Shown: in pieces, positions 16,216-24,561 of the stretch
Layout: each line of letters begins with the position of its first letter
Position numbering within the stretch: position 1 is the first letter of the stretch
Translations under genes and position numbers: made by a program
DNA from: Hymenobacter psychrophilus
Lineage (GTDB): Bacteria; Bacteroidota; Bacteroidia; Cytophagales; Hymenobacteraceae
DNA length: 64,000 bases
NCBI RefSeq assembly: GCF_900107135.1
Contig: NZ_FNOV01000001.1
Span: 503,385 to 567,384 of the forward strand
Direction: 5' to 3'
The notes under the pieces: model-generated
Told to the model about the DNA's origin: nothing
The model's database searches: none
Seen by the model: only the letters and a program-made list of their open reading frames with translations

Positions 16216-17508
16216 TTGTACCGGTTCCTTCTGCCCGCTTTTCTGCTGACCGCCGGCCCCATGTGGGCCCAGCAGCCCCTTCCTGCCACCCCCGCCGCGC
16301 CTGCTGCTCTGCTGCTGCGGCCCGCCGCCGTGTTCGATGGCCAAACCCTACACCCTGGCTGGGCCGTGCTCACCGAAGGCGACAAAATAAAGGCCGTGGG
16401 ACCAGCAGCCCAGCTGGTTGCCCCAACTGGCACCCGGGTGCTGGAGCTGCCCGGCCTCACGCTGCTGCCCGGCCTGATTGAGGGCCACAGCCACCTGCTG
16501 CTGCATCCCTACAACGAAACGCCCTGGAACGACCAAGTGTTGCTCGAATCGGAAGCGTTGCGCGTGGCCCGGGGTACGGCGCATGCTCGCGCCACGCTGG
16601 CCGCCGGCTTTACCACGGCCCGCGACCTGGGTTCGGAAGGCGCCGGCTACGCCGACGTGGGTCTCAAGCAGGCCATAGCCCAAGGCCTGATTCCGGGGCC
16701 TCGGCTGCTGGTAGCTACCCGCGCCCTGGTGGCCACCGGCTCCTACGGCCCCAAGCTTTCTGTTGATATAGAGGTGCCCCAGGGCGCCCAGGAGGCCGAC
16801 GGCACCGACAACCTCATCCGGGCCGTGCGCGAGCAAATCGGCAAGGGCGCCGACATTATTAAGGTGTACGCCGACTACCGCTGGGGCCCCAACGAGCCCA
16901 GCCGGCCCACGTTTTCGCAGGACGAGCTGAACCTGCTAGTGCAGACCGCCCGCAATGCCGGGCGGCCCGTGGTGGCCCACGCCAGCACCCCCGAGGGCAT
17001 GCGCCGCGCCACCCTGGCCGGCGTGCAGACCATTGAGCACGGCGACGGCGGCACGCTGGAAATATTCAAGCTGATGAAGCAGCGCGGCGTAGCCCTCTGC
17101 CCCACCGTAGCCGCTGGCGACGCCGTGGCTCAATACCGCGGCTGGCAGAAAGGCACCAGCCCCGAGCCCGACCGCATCCAGCAAAAACGCCTCAGCATGA
17201 AAGCCGCGCTGCAAAGCGGCGTGGAACTGGCCATCGGCGGCGACGTGGGCGTGTTTCCGCACGGCGACAACCTGCGCGAAGCCGAACTGCTGGTGCGCGA
17301 ATACGGCTTCACGAGCCTGCAGGCCCTGCGCGGCCTCACCAGCACCAACGCCCGCCTCTTCCAACTCCCCGACCGTGGCCAGCTAAAGCCCGGCCTTCTA
17401 GCTGACATGGTGGCCGTATCCGGCGACCCCACCCAGGATATCAGCGCGTTGCGGCAGGTACGGCTGGTAGTGAAGGGCGGGGTGATTTTTCTGGAAACCA
17501 AGCCTTAG
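16216..17508 (+). CDS. Exported amidohydrolase (prolidase/imidazolonepropionase-like)
   Basis: A 430-residue metal-dependent hydrolase of the amidohydrolase superfamily. Metal ligands: H91 and H93 in GHSHLLLHP, the lysine in DIIKVYADYRWG, a histidine in VVAHASTPEG, another in TIEHGDGG, and the aspartate in GGDVGVFPHGDN. This order fits the group of Xaa-Pro/Xaa-Arg dipeptidases and imidazolonepropionase-like enzymes, often secreted in Bacteroidota. There is no ATG before the conserved part. A TTG at 16216 would start a good signal peptide (MYRFLLPAFLLTAGPMWA-QQ), so I chose it. The substrate is unknown; N-acyl or dipeptide hydrolysis is most likely. Confidence 0.88.
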   Translation: MYRFLLPAFLLTAGPMWAQQPLPATPAAPAALLLRPAAVFDGQTLHPGWAVLTEGDKIKAVGPAAQLVAPTGTRVLELPGLTLLPGLIEGHSHLLLHPYNETPWNDQVLLESEALRVARGTAHARATLAAGFTTARDLGSEGAGYADVGLKQAIAQGLIPGPRLLVATRALVATGSYGPKLSVDIEVPQGAQEADGTDNLIRAVREQIGKGADIIKVYADYRWGPNEPSRPTFSQDELNLLVQTARNAGRPVVAHASTPEGMRRATLAGVQTIEHGDGGTLEIFKLMKQRGVALCPTVAAGDAVAQYRGWQKGTSPEPDRIQQKRLSMKAALQSGVELAIGGDVGVFPHGDNLREAELLVREYGFTSLQALRGLTSTNARLFQLPDRGQLKPGLLADMVAVSGDPTQDISALRQVRLVVKGGVIFLETKP

Positions 17509-17536
17509 AATTGCACTTGTTCTTTCACTTCCCCTG

Positions 17537-18427
17537 ATGATGCAAGTAACGCTTCGCCCGCCCACCTTACTGCTGCTGCTTCTAGCCTTTTTATCCGCTG
17601 GAACTGCCAGCGCCCAATCGAGGGAGAAAATCGACCAAACTGCGGCGGAAATCCTGCGGGAGGGACTGGCCCTCTATCAGTCGGAACGGGCCTCGTGGGT
17701 TGGCACTGATTTGCTGCAAGCCAGCGGGGCCGATATGAGCCAGGTTGGCGGTTACGTGTCTTATCCTATCGGCACAGATTCTATGCGTTGCGTTTTCTTC
17801 CGAAAGCCAGCCGCTAACGCCGCATTGCAGATATTTTACGGCTACGATTTTCCGTGCGATACCATCACAATGGCAACCGGCCGGGTATTTGCCGGCCGTA
17901 ACGCTACTGTAACCGAGCAACGGTTGTTTACTATCTGGCAGCGGGCCAGGGAGGAAATGGTTTCGCACAAAAAGCTGGGCACTCCCTACCAACGTCCGGC
18001 TGGTACTAACCTCAACGTAGCCTTACTCGACAAAGGCTCGGAAGTGCGGGTATATGTACTCACTGGCCCAAAAACTGACAGGCTACTGCCTTTCGGCAAC
18101 GACTACCTGCTCACATTCAGCGCGACGGGCGAGCTGCAGCAGGCCGAAAAACTGCACCAATCTTACTTGCCCATGACTCCGCCGGAGGGGGAACGGAAAG
18201 TCGTGGGCACAATGCACTCGCACCTCGAAGCGCATCCCTACATCACGCCCTCCGACATCTGCACAGTATTGCTCTATCAAGAAGTAGTGCCTAGCGAAAC
18301 CCTCTACGTGATGAGCAAAGATTTCGTATCCTTATTTAACGTGCCCAAGCAGCAACTCGTCATTCTCACAAAGAAGGCTTGGGACAAAATCAATAGAAGT
18401 CAGAGCAAGCAAAATTCTTCCGATTGA
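17537..18427 (+). CDS. Secreted hypothetical protein with JAMM-like HxH motif
   Basis: A 296-residue protein with a signal peptide cut near ASAQS. I do not recognise a named family. Near residue 230 is GTMHSHLEAHPYITPSDICT. Its HSH-x7-TxxD spacing resembles the JAMM/MPN metal motif (HxH-x7-SxxD), and acidic residues lie upstream that could supply the catalytic Glu. The region before it, VLTGPKTDRLLPFGNDYLLT, forms predicted beta strands. The gene starts 28 bases after the amidohydrolase and is probably co-transcribed. It could be a secreted metallo-isopeptidase-like fold or an inactive relative. Confidence 0.75.
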   Translation: MMQVTLRPPTLLLLLLAFLSAGTASAQSREKIDQTAAEILREGLALYQSERASWVGTDLLQASGADMSQVGGYVSYPIGTDSMRCVFFRKPAANAALQIFYGYDFPCDTITMATGRVFAGRNATVTEQRLFTIWQRAREEMVSHKKLGTPYQRPAGTNLNVALLDKGSEVRVYVLTGPKTDRLLPFGNDYLLTFSATGELQQAEKLHQSYLPMTPPEGERKVVGTMHSHLEAHPYITPSDICTVLLYQEVVPSETLYVMSKDFVSLFNVPKQQLVILTKKAWDKINRSQSKQNSSD

Positions 18428-18458
18428 GCTTCTATCCCGTAACGGCTCCTGCGAATCT

Positions 18459-19220
18459 TTACGGCCGCTCTATCCCCTGCTCCCCTAACTGCGCGGCGTA
18501 CTTATCATAAATCACGCGCAAGTCCTGGGCGTGCTTGCCGGCATCGACGCCGATGCTGACGTTGCTGTCGTGAAAGCGGTGCAGGTGACTGATGTGGGGG
18601 CAGATGACGGGCAGGTGGTCGGCCAGCAGGAAGCGCACATAGAGGTCGAGGTCTTCGGCCATTTCAATTTGCTCGTCGTAGCCGCCCACTTCTTCGAACA
18701 GCGCCCGGCCGTAGCAAACGTTGCCTTGGATAAAGTGCTCGGCCCGGAAAATGGCCCGTAGCATATCCTGAGGCGAGTCGAACTGCCAGGCATAGTAATC
18801 GTCGGCGGGCAGGTAGCGGCGGCTCTGGTCCACGCGCAGGAAATCGGCCACCAGCCAGGGCTGGTTGGGATGCTGCTTGATTTGCTGGCCGTAGTGGAAC
18901 AGGGTGCGCTGGAGCAGCAAATCGTCGTCGTCGAGCGGCACAATCCAGGCGTCGGCGGGCGCGTCAGAGTGGCGGATGAGTTGGTTGCGGGCCGGGCCGG
19001 CGCGCAGTAGTTCGGGCTGGGGGCGCACCCGCAGCGGCGGGCCGGGCTGCAGCGCGGCCTCGCGCAGGTAGCTGGCCGTACCATCGGAACAGGCGTTTTC
19101 GCAAATCAGGTGCTCGAACGAGAAGTCGAGCGGGGCCGAAACGCTGGCCCGGACGCTTTCCACGGCTTCGGGCAAATAGGCGCGGCGGTTGTGAGTAGGG
19201 GTGATAACGGAGAAGTGCAT
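18459..19220 (-). CDS. Glycosyltransferase family 2
   Basis: A 253-residue GT-A fold enzyme. It starts MHFSVITPTHNRRAYL, the nucleotide-sugar binding start of family 2, with the ENACSDGT loop and the metal-binding DDDD at WIVPLDDDD. The acceptor region GGYDEQIEMAEDLDLYVRFL carries the conserved acidic ED. There is no membrane segment. I chose the ATG at 19220, where the family begins. It is convergent with the preceding secreted-protein gene and no other sugar genes are adjacent, so its pathway is unknown. Confidence 0.92.
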   Translation of the reverse strand: MHFSVITPTHNRRAYLPEAVESVRASVSAPLDFSFEHLICENACSDGTASYLREAALQPGPPLRVRPQPELLRAGPARNQLIRHSDAPADAWIVPLDDDDLLLQRTLFHYGQQIKQHPNQPWLVADFLRVDQSRRYLPADDYYAWQFDSPQDMLRAIFRAEHFIQGNVCYGRALFEEVGGYDEQIEMAEDLDLYVRFLLADHLPVICPHISHLHRFHDSNVSIGVDAGKHAQDLRVIYDKYAAQLGEQGIERP

Positions 19221-19405
19221 GGCTTCTATTCCGGCAAACCCCGAAAAAAGTTGCGCCCTGGCTCGCCGCTCAACTTTCGCCCCGCCCGAAACGTTAGCCG
19301 GGCCAGGGCACCTGCACCGAGCGGCCCCGGCCCAACACTCCCGCAAATGGCGCGATTTATGCCTGCAGTCTGGCCCTCGAACTTCCGACTACCCTTGATT
19401 ACGTT

Positions 19406-20257
19406 ATGATTCGTCGTTCTTACTGCCTGCCGGTACTGGCGCTGGCGGGCCTACTGAGCAGTAGCGCCATGCCCGCTGCTCCGGCCATCACCACCGAAAC
19501 CCTCATCAGCCGCCTGACCAACGCCATCGACAACCTGAAAACCCTGCGCTGCAACGTGCGGGCTCAGGAACGCATAGCGGGCAAATATCAGCAGGCCCGC
19601 ACGGCCATGAAGATGAGCTTCAAACCTTACAAAGTGTACCTGCGCAACGACCAGGGCATTGAGGTGCTCTACGTCACGGGCCAGAACGGCGGCGACGCCT
19701 GGGTGTATCCCAACAGTTTCCCCTACGTGACGCTCAGCCTCGATCCGCAGGGTTCCATCATGCGCAAAAGCCAGCACCACAGCGCCCTGGAGGCCGGTTA
19801 CGGCACCATCACCGAACTGCTCGACAGTTCGGGTGAGCGGGTAACCCCCGGCTTCGAGAAGACCTTCCGCTACACCGGCGACACAACGGTGCTGGGTCGC
19901 CCGGCTCACGTGCTGCGCTCTTCGTACCCGCAGTTTCGCTACGTGAGCTACAAGCCCACCAAGGCTGAAACCACCAAAACCATTGCCAGCAAATTTGGCT
20001 GCGGCGAATACCGCATCATGGAGCGCAACGGCCTGAGCCCCGGGGCCACCGTGGCAGCCGGCAAAACCATCCAGGTGCCCAACGCCTACGGCAGCCGCAT
20101 CACCATCTGCATCGATCAGAAGCTCTATCTGCCCCTCGTAGTGCAGGTGAACGACGACAAAGGCCTGTTCGAAAAGTTCGAATTCGCCGATGTAGTCGCC
20201 AACCAGCCCATCCCCGCCCCCGAGTTCGCCAAGGGCTACAAGGGGTATAAGCTCTGA
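19406..20257 (+). CDS. DUF1571 family exported protein with LysM-like segment
   Basis: A 283-residue exported protein with a signal peptide of about 25 residues. The body matches DUF1571, a LolA-like outer-membrane-lipoprotein-sorting fold found in many Bacteroidota (NLKTLRCNVRAQERI; KPYKVYLRNDQGIEVLYV). Around residues 192-228 a stretch with TIASKFGCGEYRIMERNGLS and later IQVPNAYG fits a LysM peptidoglycan-binding motif (IA..F......I...N.L....G..I.VP). It probably acts in the periplasm. The stop codon is directly followed by a repeat element. Confidence 0.8.
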   Translation: MIRRSYCLPVLALAGLLSSSAMPAAPAITTETLISRLTNAIDNLKTLRCNVRAQERIAGKYQQARTAMKMSFKPYKVYLRNDQGIEVLYVTGQNGGDAWVYPNSFPYVTLSLDPQGSIMRKSQHHSALEAGYGTITELLDSSGERVTPGFEKTFRYTGDTTVLGRPAHVLRSSYPQFRYVSYKPTKAETTKTIASKFGCGEYRIMERNGLSPGATVAAGKTIQVPNAYGSRITICIDQKLYLPLVVQVNDDKGLFEKFEFADVVANQPIPAPEFAKGYKGYKL

Positions 20258-20423
20258 CCACAGATTAGCGCGGAGTTTAACGGATTTTGTAGTTGACTAA
20301 AAAGGCCACTTCAATCGAAGTGGCCTTTTTTAATTTCAACCATCAAACAACGATGCTGTAACGGCAAGATGCGTCCGTCTACAAAATCCGTGAAATCCGT
20401 TATAATCCGCGCTAATCCGTGAT
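20258..20423. repeat. Inverted repeat element filling a convergent gap
   Basis: Imperfect inverted arms at about 20258-20292 and 20379-20423 contain several ATCCG/GATTAG units (GATTAGCGCGG in the left arm, CCGCGCTAATC in the right). The element occupies the whole interval between the stop codons of two convergent genes. A terminator hairpin lies inside it. A weaker copy of the same sequence type is at about 12940-12990. Confidence 0.75.
20299..20330. terminator. Bidirectional terminator
   Basis: A perfect 14-bp stem (20299-20312 with 20317-20330) has a 4-base loop, with A/T runs on both sides, between convergent stop codons at 20257 and 20424. Confidence 0.9.
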
Positions 20424-21305
20424 CTAGCGGCGCATGGTTTTCTCGATGTGGTCCCACATATCGGGGGTGAGCATTTCGAGCTTGTTGAACTCGCCGGCCC
20501 CGTTGAGCCATTCGCCGCCGTCGAGTGTCACGACTTCGCCATTCATGTAAGCCGAAAAGTCTGACACCATATAGGCGGCCAGGTTGGCCAGTTCCTGATG
20601 TTCGCCCACGCGCTTGAGGGGCACGTTGGCCGCCGGGTCGAGCTTGGAGGCCAGCGGCTCGGGAAACAGGCGGCTCCAGGCCCCTTCGGTTGGGAACGGG
20701 CCGGGCGCAATGGCGTTGGAGCGGATGCCGTACTTGGCCCACTCCACGGCCAAAGAACGCGTCATGGCCAGCACGCCGGCTTTGGCGGCGGCCGATGGTA
20801 CCACGTAGGCCGAGCCTACCGAGGCGTAGGTGGTGACAATGCTGAGGATGGTGCCGGGCTTTTTATCGGCAATCCAACGCTTGCCAAAGGCCAGGGTGCA
20901 GTTGTAGGACCCCTTGAGAACGATGTCTACAATTACATCGAACGCCTTATGGCTCAGGCGCTCAGTGGGGCTGATAAAGTTGCCGGCCGCGTTGTTGAGC
21001 AATACATCGACGCCGCCGAAGGTTTCAATGGTTTTGTTGAGCAGCGCCTCTACCTCATCGTACTTGCGCACGTCGCACTGCACGGCCAGGATATTGGCGT
21101 TGTTGGTCTGCTCGCGCAGTTCGGCGGCCGTTTTTTCGAGCACGTCGAGCTTACGGGAGCTGATAACCACGTTGGCCCCGAGTTGGAGAAAGTACGTCGT
21201 CATGGCCCGGCCGAGGCCGGTACCGCCGCCCGTCACGACGATGGTTTTGCCCTGCAGGGCATTGTCGCGGAGCATGGGCTGGGCGTAGGGATGAGCAGAG
21301 GCCAT
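20424..21305 (-). CDS. SDR oxidoreductase, 2,4-dienoyl-CoA-reductase-like
   Basis: A 293-residue NADP(H)-dependent short-chain dehydrogenase. TGGGTGLGRAM is the cofactor motif and LLNNAAGNFISPTERLS matches the peroxisomal 2,4-dienoyl-CoA reductase group. As in that group, the usual catalytic Tyr of YxxxK is missing: the motif reads SAAAK (VPSAAAKAGVLAMTRSLAVE). SNAIAPGPF and EVVTLDGGEWL complete the fit. It probably reduces double bonds in unsaturated fatty acyl-CoA during beta-oxidation (inference from family). The crotonase at 60.3 kb could serve the same pathway. Confidence 0.9.
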   Translation of the reverse strand: MASAHPYAQPMLRDNALQGKTIVVTGGGTGLGRAMTTYFLQLGANVVISSRKLDVLEKTAAELREQTNNANILAVQCDVRKYDEVEALLNKTIETFGGVDVLLNNAAGNFISPTERLSHKAFDVIVDIVLKGSYNCTLAFGKRWIADKKPGTILSIVTTYASVGSAYVVPSAAAKAGVLAMTRSLAVEWAKYGIRSNAIAPGPFPTEGAWSRLFPEPLASKLDPAANVPLKRVGEHQELANLAAYMVSDFSAYMNGEVVTLDGGEWLNGAGEFNKLEMLTPDMWDHIEKTMRR

Positions 21306-21481
21306 AAGCAGAGAAAGCGTGTGATGGAAAGGTGAGAAGAAGCAATAGCAGGCCGAAAGGGTGGCCGATTTTCACAAGAACGCTAATTCTTCCGTTTCTC
21401 GGCCCGGTCGATGCGCTTTTTGGGGCGGATTGCTGCTGCTTGAGTTTGCCTGCGCCGGTTTTTTTGCCACCTTTAGCCCAC

Positions 21482-22327
21482 ATGACTCAACCTGTTTCTT
21501 CTGCTGCCTTCCCTATCGTGGCCGTTCTGGGCTGCGGCTGGCTGGGGCTGCCCCTGGCCCGGGCGCTAATGGCCGACGGCTACCCCGTGCGCGGCACCAC
21601 CACCACCCCCAGCCAGCTCCTGACGCTGCGCGACATCGGCATCCAGCCGTTTCTGCTGCGCCTCGCCCCCACCCTCTCGCCCACCGACGCCGACACGCTG
21701 CGCGCGCTGCTGCAGGGCGTAGAGGTGCTCATCCTGAACGTGCCGCCCTCGCGGGCCGCCGGTGCCCCCCAGGCCTACCCCACCCTGCTCGGCCACGTGG
21801 CCGCAGCGGCGGCCGAAGCCGGAGTGGCCCACGTGTTGCTGGTCAGCTCCACCGGCGTGTACCCCGACCAGGCCCGCCCTATGCACGAGGATGATGCCCA
21901 CGCTTCAGCCGAAGCCGACTCGCACCTGCTGCGGGCCGAAGCCCTGTTTCAGGGCCCTGCCAATACCGTAGTGCGCATGGCCGGCCTGATGGGTCCCGGC
22001 CGGCAGCCAGGCCGTTTTCTGGCCGGGCGCACGGGCGTAGCCCACGGCGAGGCCCCAGTTAATATGGTGCATCTGCACGACTGCATCGGGTTGCTGCTAA
22101 AGGTGCTGGAACTGGGGCTATGGGGCCACACGCTCAACGGTTGCGCCGCCAGCCACCCCAGCCGCCGCACGTTTTTCACCGCCGCCGCCACCCAGCTTGG
22201 CCTCGAGCCACCTACCTTTGCCGAGGGCACCAGCGGCGGCAAACAGGTCGATTCGTCGGCCATCCGCGAACTAACCCAGTACCAATTCCGTCACGACGAC
22301 GTAGTAGCCGCTTTGTCGTTCTGCTAA
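21482..22327 (+). CDS. NAD(P)-binding epimerase/dehydratase-like protein
   Basis: A 281-residue Rossmann-fold protein of the extended SDR type, YeeZ-like. VAVLGCGWLGLPLARALM is the dinucleotide site, VLLVSSTGVYPD holds the serine, and NMVHLHDCIGLL and TLNGCAASHPSRRTFF are family landmarks. The classical YxxxK is not evident, as is usual in this branch. I chose the ATG at 21482, where conservation begins. The substrate is unknown. It is divergent from the DECR-like gene. Confidence 0.85.
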   Translation: MTQPVSSAAFPIVAVLGCGWLGLPLARALMADGYPVRGTTTTPSQLLTLRDIGIQPFLLRLAPTLSPTDADTLRALLQGVEVLILNVPPSRAAGAPQAYPTLLGHVAAAAAEAGVAHVLLVSSTGVYPDQARPMHEDDAHASAEADSHLLRAEALFQGPANTVVRMAGLMGPGRQPGRFLAGRTGVAHGEAPVNMVHLHDCIGLLLKVLELGLWGHTLNGCAASHPSRRTFFTAAATQLGLEPPTFAEGTSGGKQVDSSAIRELTQYQFRHDDVVAALSFC

Positions 22328-22350
22328 TGAGGCTGTTTTAGCAAGTCAAG

Positions 22351-22387
22351 AGAACATCATGCTTCGGCAAGCTCAGCATGACGTTCT
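22351..22387. repeat. Short palindromic repeat, AGAAC...GTTCT type
   Basis: A 37-base hairpin with 13-bp arms (one mismatch) starts AGAAC and ends GTTCT. Its core, GTCATGCTGAG on the minus strand, is the one at the centre of the 8243-8340 element. Confidence 0.8.
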
Positions 22388-22529
22388 GATTGATTCAGAG
22401 TACTTACTAAACAGCTTCAATCACTTATTTTGGCTGATTAGTCGTGTTTTCGCTGATTTTTTTTGTTCAGACACGGCAGGGTGACGGTGCCGCTGAGCCT
22501 GAGTGGCTCTCTTTTTAGTTTAACAGGTA

Positions 22530-23831
22530 ATGTCTGAATCAGCGAAATCGAAACTAATTGGTGAAAACCAGCGGCTAACGGTAGCAGTACTAGGCGGCGG
22601 GGCAGCGGGCTTCTTCGGGGCCATTGCCTGCGCCGAGGCCAACCCGGCGCTACGGGTACTACTGCTGGAGAAAACCGGCAAGCTGCTGAGCAAAGTCCGG
22701 ATTTCGGGTGGCGGCCGTTGCAACGTTACGCACGCCGCCGATACGCCCGCTCAACTCGTGCAGCACTACCCCCGCGGCGGAGCGCAGCTCAAGCAGCCCT
22801 TCCACACGTTTGGCGCCCCCGACACGGTGCGCTGGTTTGCCGACCGCGGCGTGCAGCTCAAAACCGAGCCCGACGGCCGCATGTTCCCCATCACCGACTC
22901 GTCGGAAACGGTGGCCCAGTGCCTGCTGGAGGCTGCCCGTCGGGCCGGCGTCGAAATTATGACCCATACGGCGGCCGACAGTATCCAAGCACTGCCCGAG
23001 GGCGGCTTCGAGCTGACGCTGAGCGGCGCGGGTGCTGCGCCGGTGCTGCGCGTGGCGCGGCTGCTGGTGGCCACCGGCGGCGCGCCCAAATCGGAGCAGT
23101 ACAACTGGTTACGGCAGCTGGGCCACGCGGTGCAGGAGCCGGTACCCAGCCTGTTCACTTTCAACGTACCCAACTCGCCGCTGCGCGAGCTGCCGGGCGT
23201 GAGCGTGCCGCGGGCCCGCGTGCGGGTGGCCGGCGAAAAGCTCGATTATGAGGGTCCGGTGCTGATTACGCACTGGGGCCTGAGCGGGCCGGCCGTGCTC
23301 AAGCTCTCGGCCTGGGGCGCGCGCCGGCTGCACGAGCTCAGCTATAAAAGTATTGCGCTGGTTAGCTGGCTGCCCGACTTCACTGAAGACACCCTGCGCA
23401 GCCATTTGCAGGAGCACCGCGGCCCCCACGGCCGCAAGCTGGTACTGTCTAACCCGTTGCTGGGGTTGCCGCAACGGCTGTGGCGCACGCTGGCCGAGCA
23501 GGCCGGCATCAGCCCCGAAACCCGCTGGAACGAGTTGCCGGCTAAACTCCAGAACCGCCTGATTGAGGCGCTGCTGCGCACGGCCCTGCCCGTAGCCGGC
23601 AAAACCACCTACAAGGAGGAGTTTGTGACCTGCGGCGGTATTTCGCTCGCCGAAATCGATATGCAGACCATGGAAAGCCGCCTCGTGCCGGGCCTGCACT
23701 TTGCGGGCGAAGTGCTCGATATTGATGGCATTACCGGTGGCTTCAACTTCCAGGCGGCCTGGACGACCGGCTTTCTGGCCGGCCGCGCCATGAGCCAGGT
23801 TGCCGCGCCGGTAACCTTGGCAGGCGTTTAG
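22530..23831 (+). CDS. BaiN/HI0933-like NAD(P)/FAD-dependent oxidoreductase
   Basis: A 433-residue flavoprotein of the HI0933/TIGR00275 family. The FAD-binding AVLGGGAAGFFGAI lies near residue 20, KVRISGGGRCNVTH is the family signature, LLVATGGAPKSE is the second dinucleotide contact, and GGFNFQAAWTTGFLAGRAM ends the protein. Full length. Members are annotated as aminoacetone oxidase-like or BaiN-like reductases, but the reaction is unknown for most. It is a single gene after a repeat-containing spacer. Confidence 0.92.
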   Translation: MSESAKSKLIGENQRLTVAVLGGGAAGFFGAIACAEANPALRVLLLEKTGKLLSKVRISGGGRCNVTHAADTPAQLVQHYPRGGAQLKQPFHTFGAPDTVRWFADRGVQLKTEPDGRMFPITDSSETVAQCLLEAARRAGVEIMTHTAADSIQALPEGGFELTLSGAGAAPVLRVARLLVATGGAPKSEQYNWLRQLGHAVQEPVPSLFTFNVPNSPLRELPGVSVPRARVRVAGEKLDYEGPVLITHWGLSGPAVLKLSAWGARRLHELSYKSIALVSWLPDFTEDTLRSHLQEHRGPHGRKLVLSNPLLGLPQRLWRTLAEQAGISPETRWNELPAKLQNRLIEALLRTALPVAGKTTYKEEFVTCGGISLAEIDMQTMESRLVPGLHFAGEVLDIDGITGGFNFQAAWTTGFLAGRAMSQVAAPVTLAGV

Positions 23832-23898
23832 GAGTAAGTAAGGGCAAGGATTCTGTAATTGAATTCTATTCTACCCCCTACCCTAAAAACACCTTCCT

Positions 23899-24345
23899 AT
23901 GGACGCTAAAGTAATGCAAGCCGGCCTCAACGAACTCATCGAAACCCTCAAGGATGGCCAGAAAGGTTATGCCGAGGCAATGACCGACGTAGAGGGAGCC
24001 GACCTGAAGGACCTCTTCAAGAAATATGCCGCCCAGCGCGCCGGCTACATCACGGAGCTGGAAGACCAGATGTTCAAGCTCGATCTGAAGCCCGACGAGG
24101 AGTCGTCCATTACCAGCGCCGTGCACCGCGCCTTCATCAACCTCAAAGGCCTCATAACCGGCAAAGACCGCCACGCGATTCTGGCTGAGTGCGAACGGGG
24201 CGAAGATTACGCCAAGGCTGCCTACGAGAAGGCCATAAAGATGCAGGACATTCCGGCCGCCCTCAAAACGGTTATTGATAAGCAGGCTGCCGGCATCAAG
24301 CAGGCTCACGACGAAATCCGTAACCTGCGCGACGCCGCCAAGTAA
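23899..24345 (+). CDS. PA2169-like four-helix-bundle protein (DUF2383)
   Basis: A 148-residue, all-helical ferritin-like protein of the DUF2383 family. LNELIETLKDGQKGYAEAM and CERGEDYAKAAYEKAI carry the family's Glu-rich helices. Members are often stress-induced; no reaction is established. It is followed by a strong terminator and convergent with the helicase gene. Confidence 0.88.
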   Translation: MDAKVMQAGLNELIETLKDGQKGYAEAMTDVEGADLKDLFKKYAAQRAGYITELEDQMFKLDLKPDEESSITSAVHRAFINLKGLITGKDRHAILAECERGEDYAKAAYEKAIKMQDIPAALKTVIDKQAAGIKQAHDEIRNLRDAAK

Positions 24346-24378
24346 ACTACTGATTGCGTTCTGCTATCAGTTCCAGGC

Positions 24379-24414
24379 AAAAAGAGGACGCTTCTTCCGA
24401 GGCGTCCTCTTTTT
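24379..24414 (+). terminator. Terminator after the DUF2383 gene
   Basis: A perfect 13-bp stem (24379-24391 with 24402-24414) has a 10-base loop and a final run of T residues. Confidence 0.9.
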
Positions 24415-24453
24415 GCTTTTGAAATGAACAGGCAATTTGTAATAAGGCTTAAA

Positions 24454-24494
24454 AGCAAAGAGCCCCTGTCTCGGTGAGATAGGGGCTCTTTGCT
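24454..24494 (-). terminator. Terminator after the DEAD-box helicase gene
   Basis: A 19-bp stem (24454-24472 with 24476-24494) contains one wobble pair. On the minus strand it is followed by TTTT. It lies about 70 bases past the helicase stop codon. Confidence 0.85.
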
Positions 24495-24561
24495 CTATTG
24501 AGTTAATCTACGCTGAAACGATAATCTGCAGAATCACGATCTATCAGTGTAGATCAGGGAC

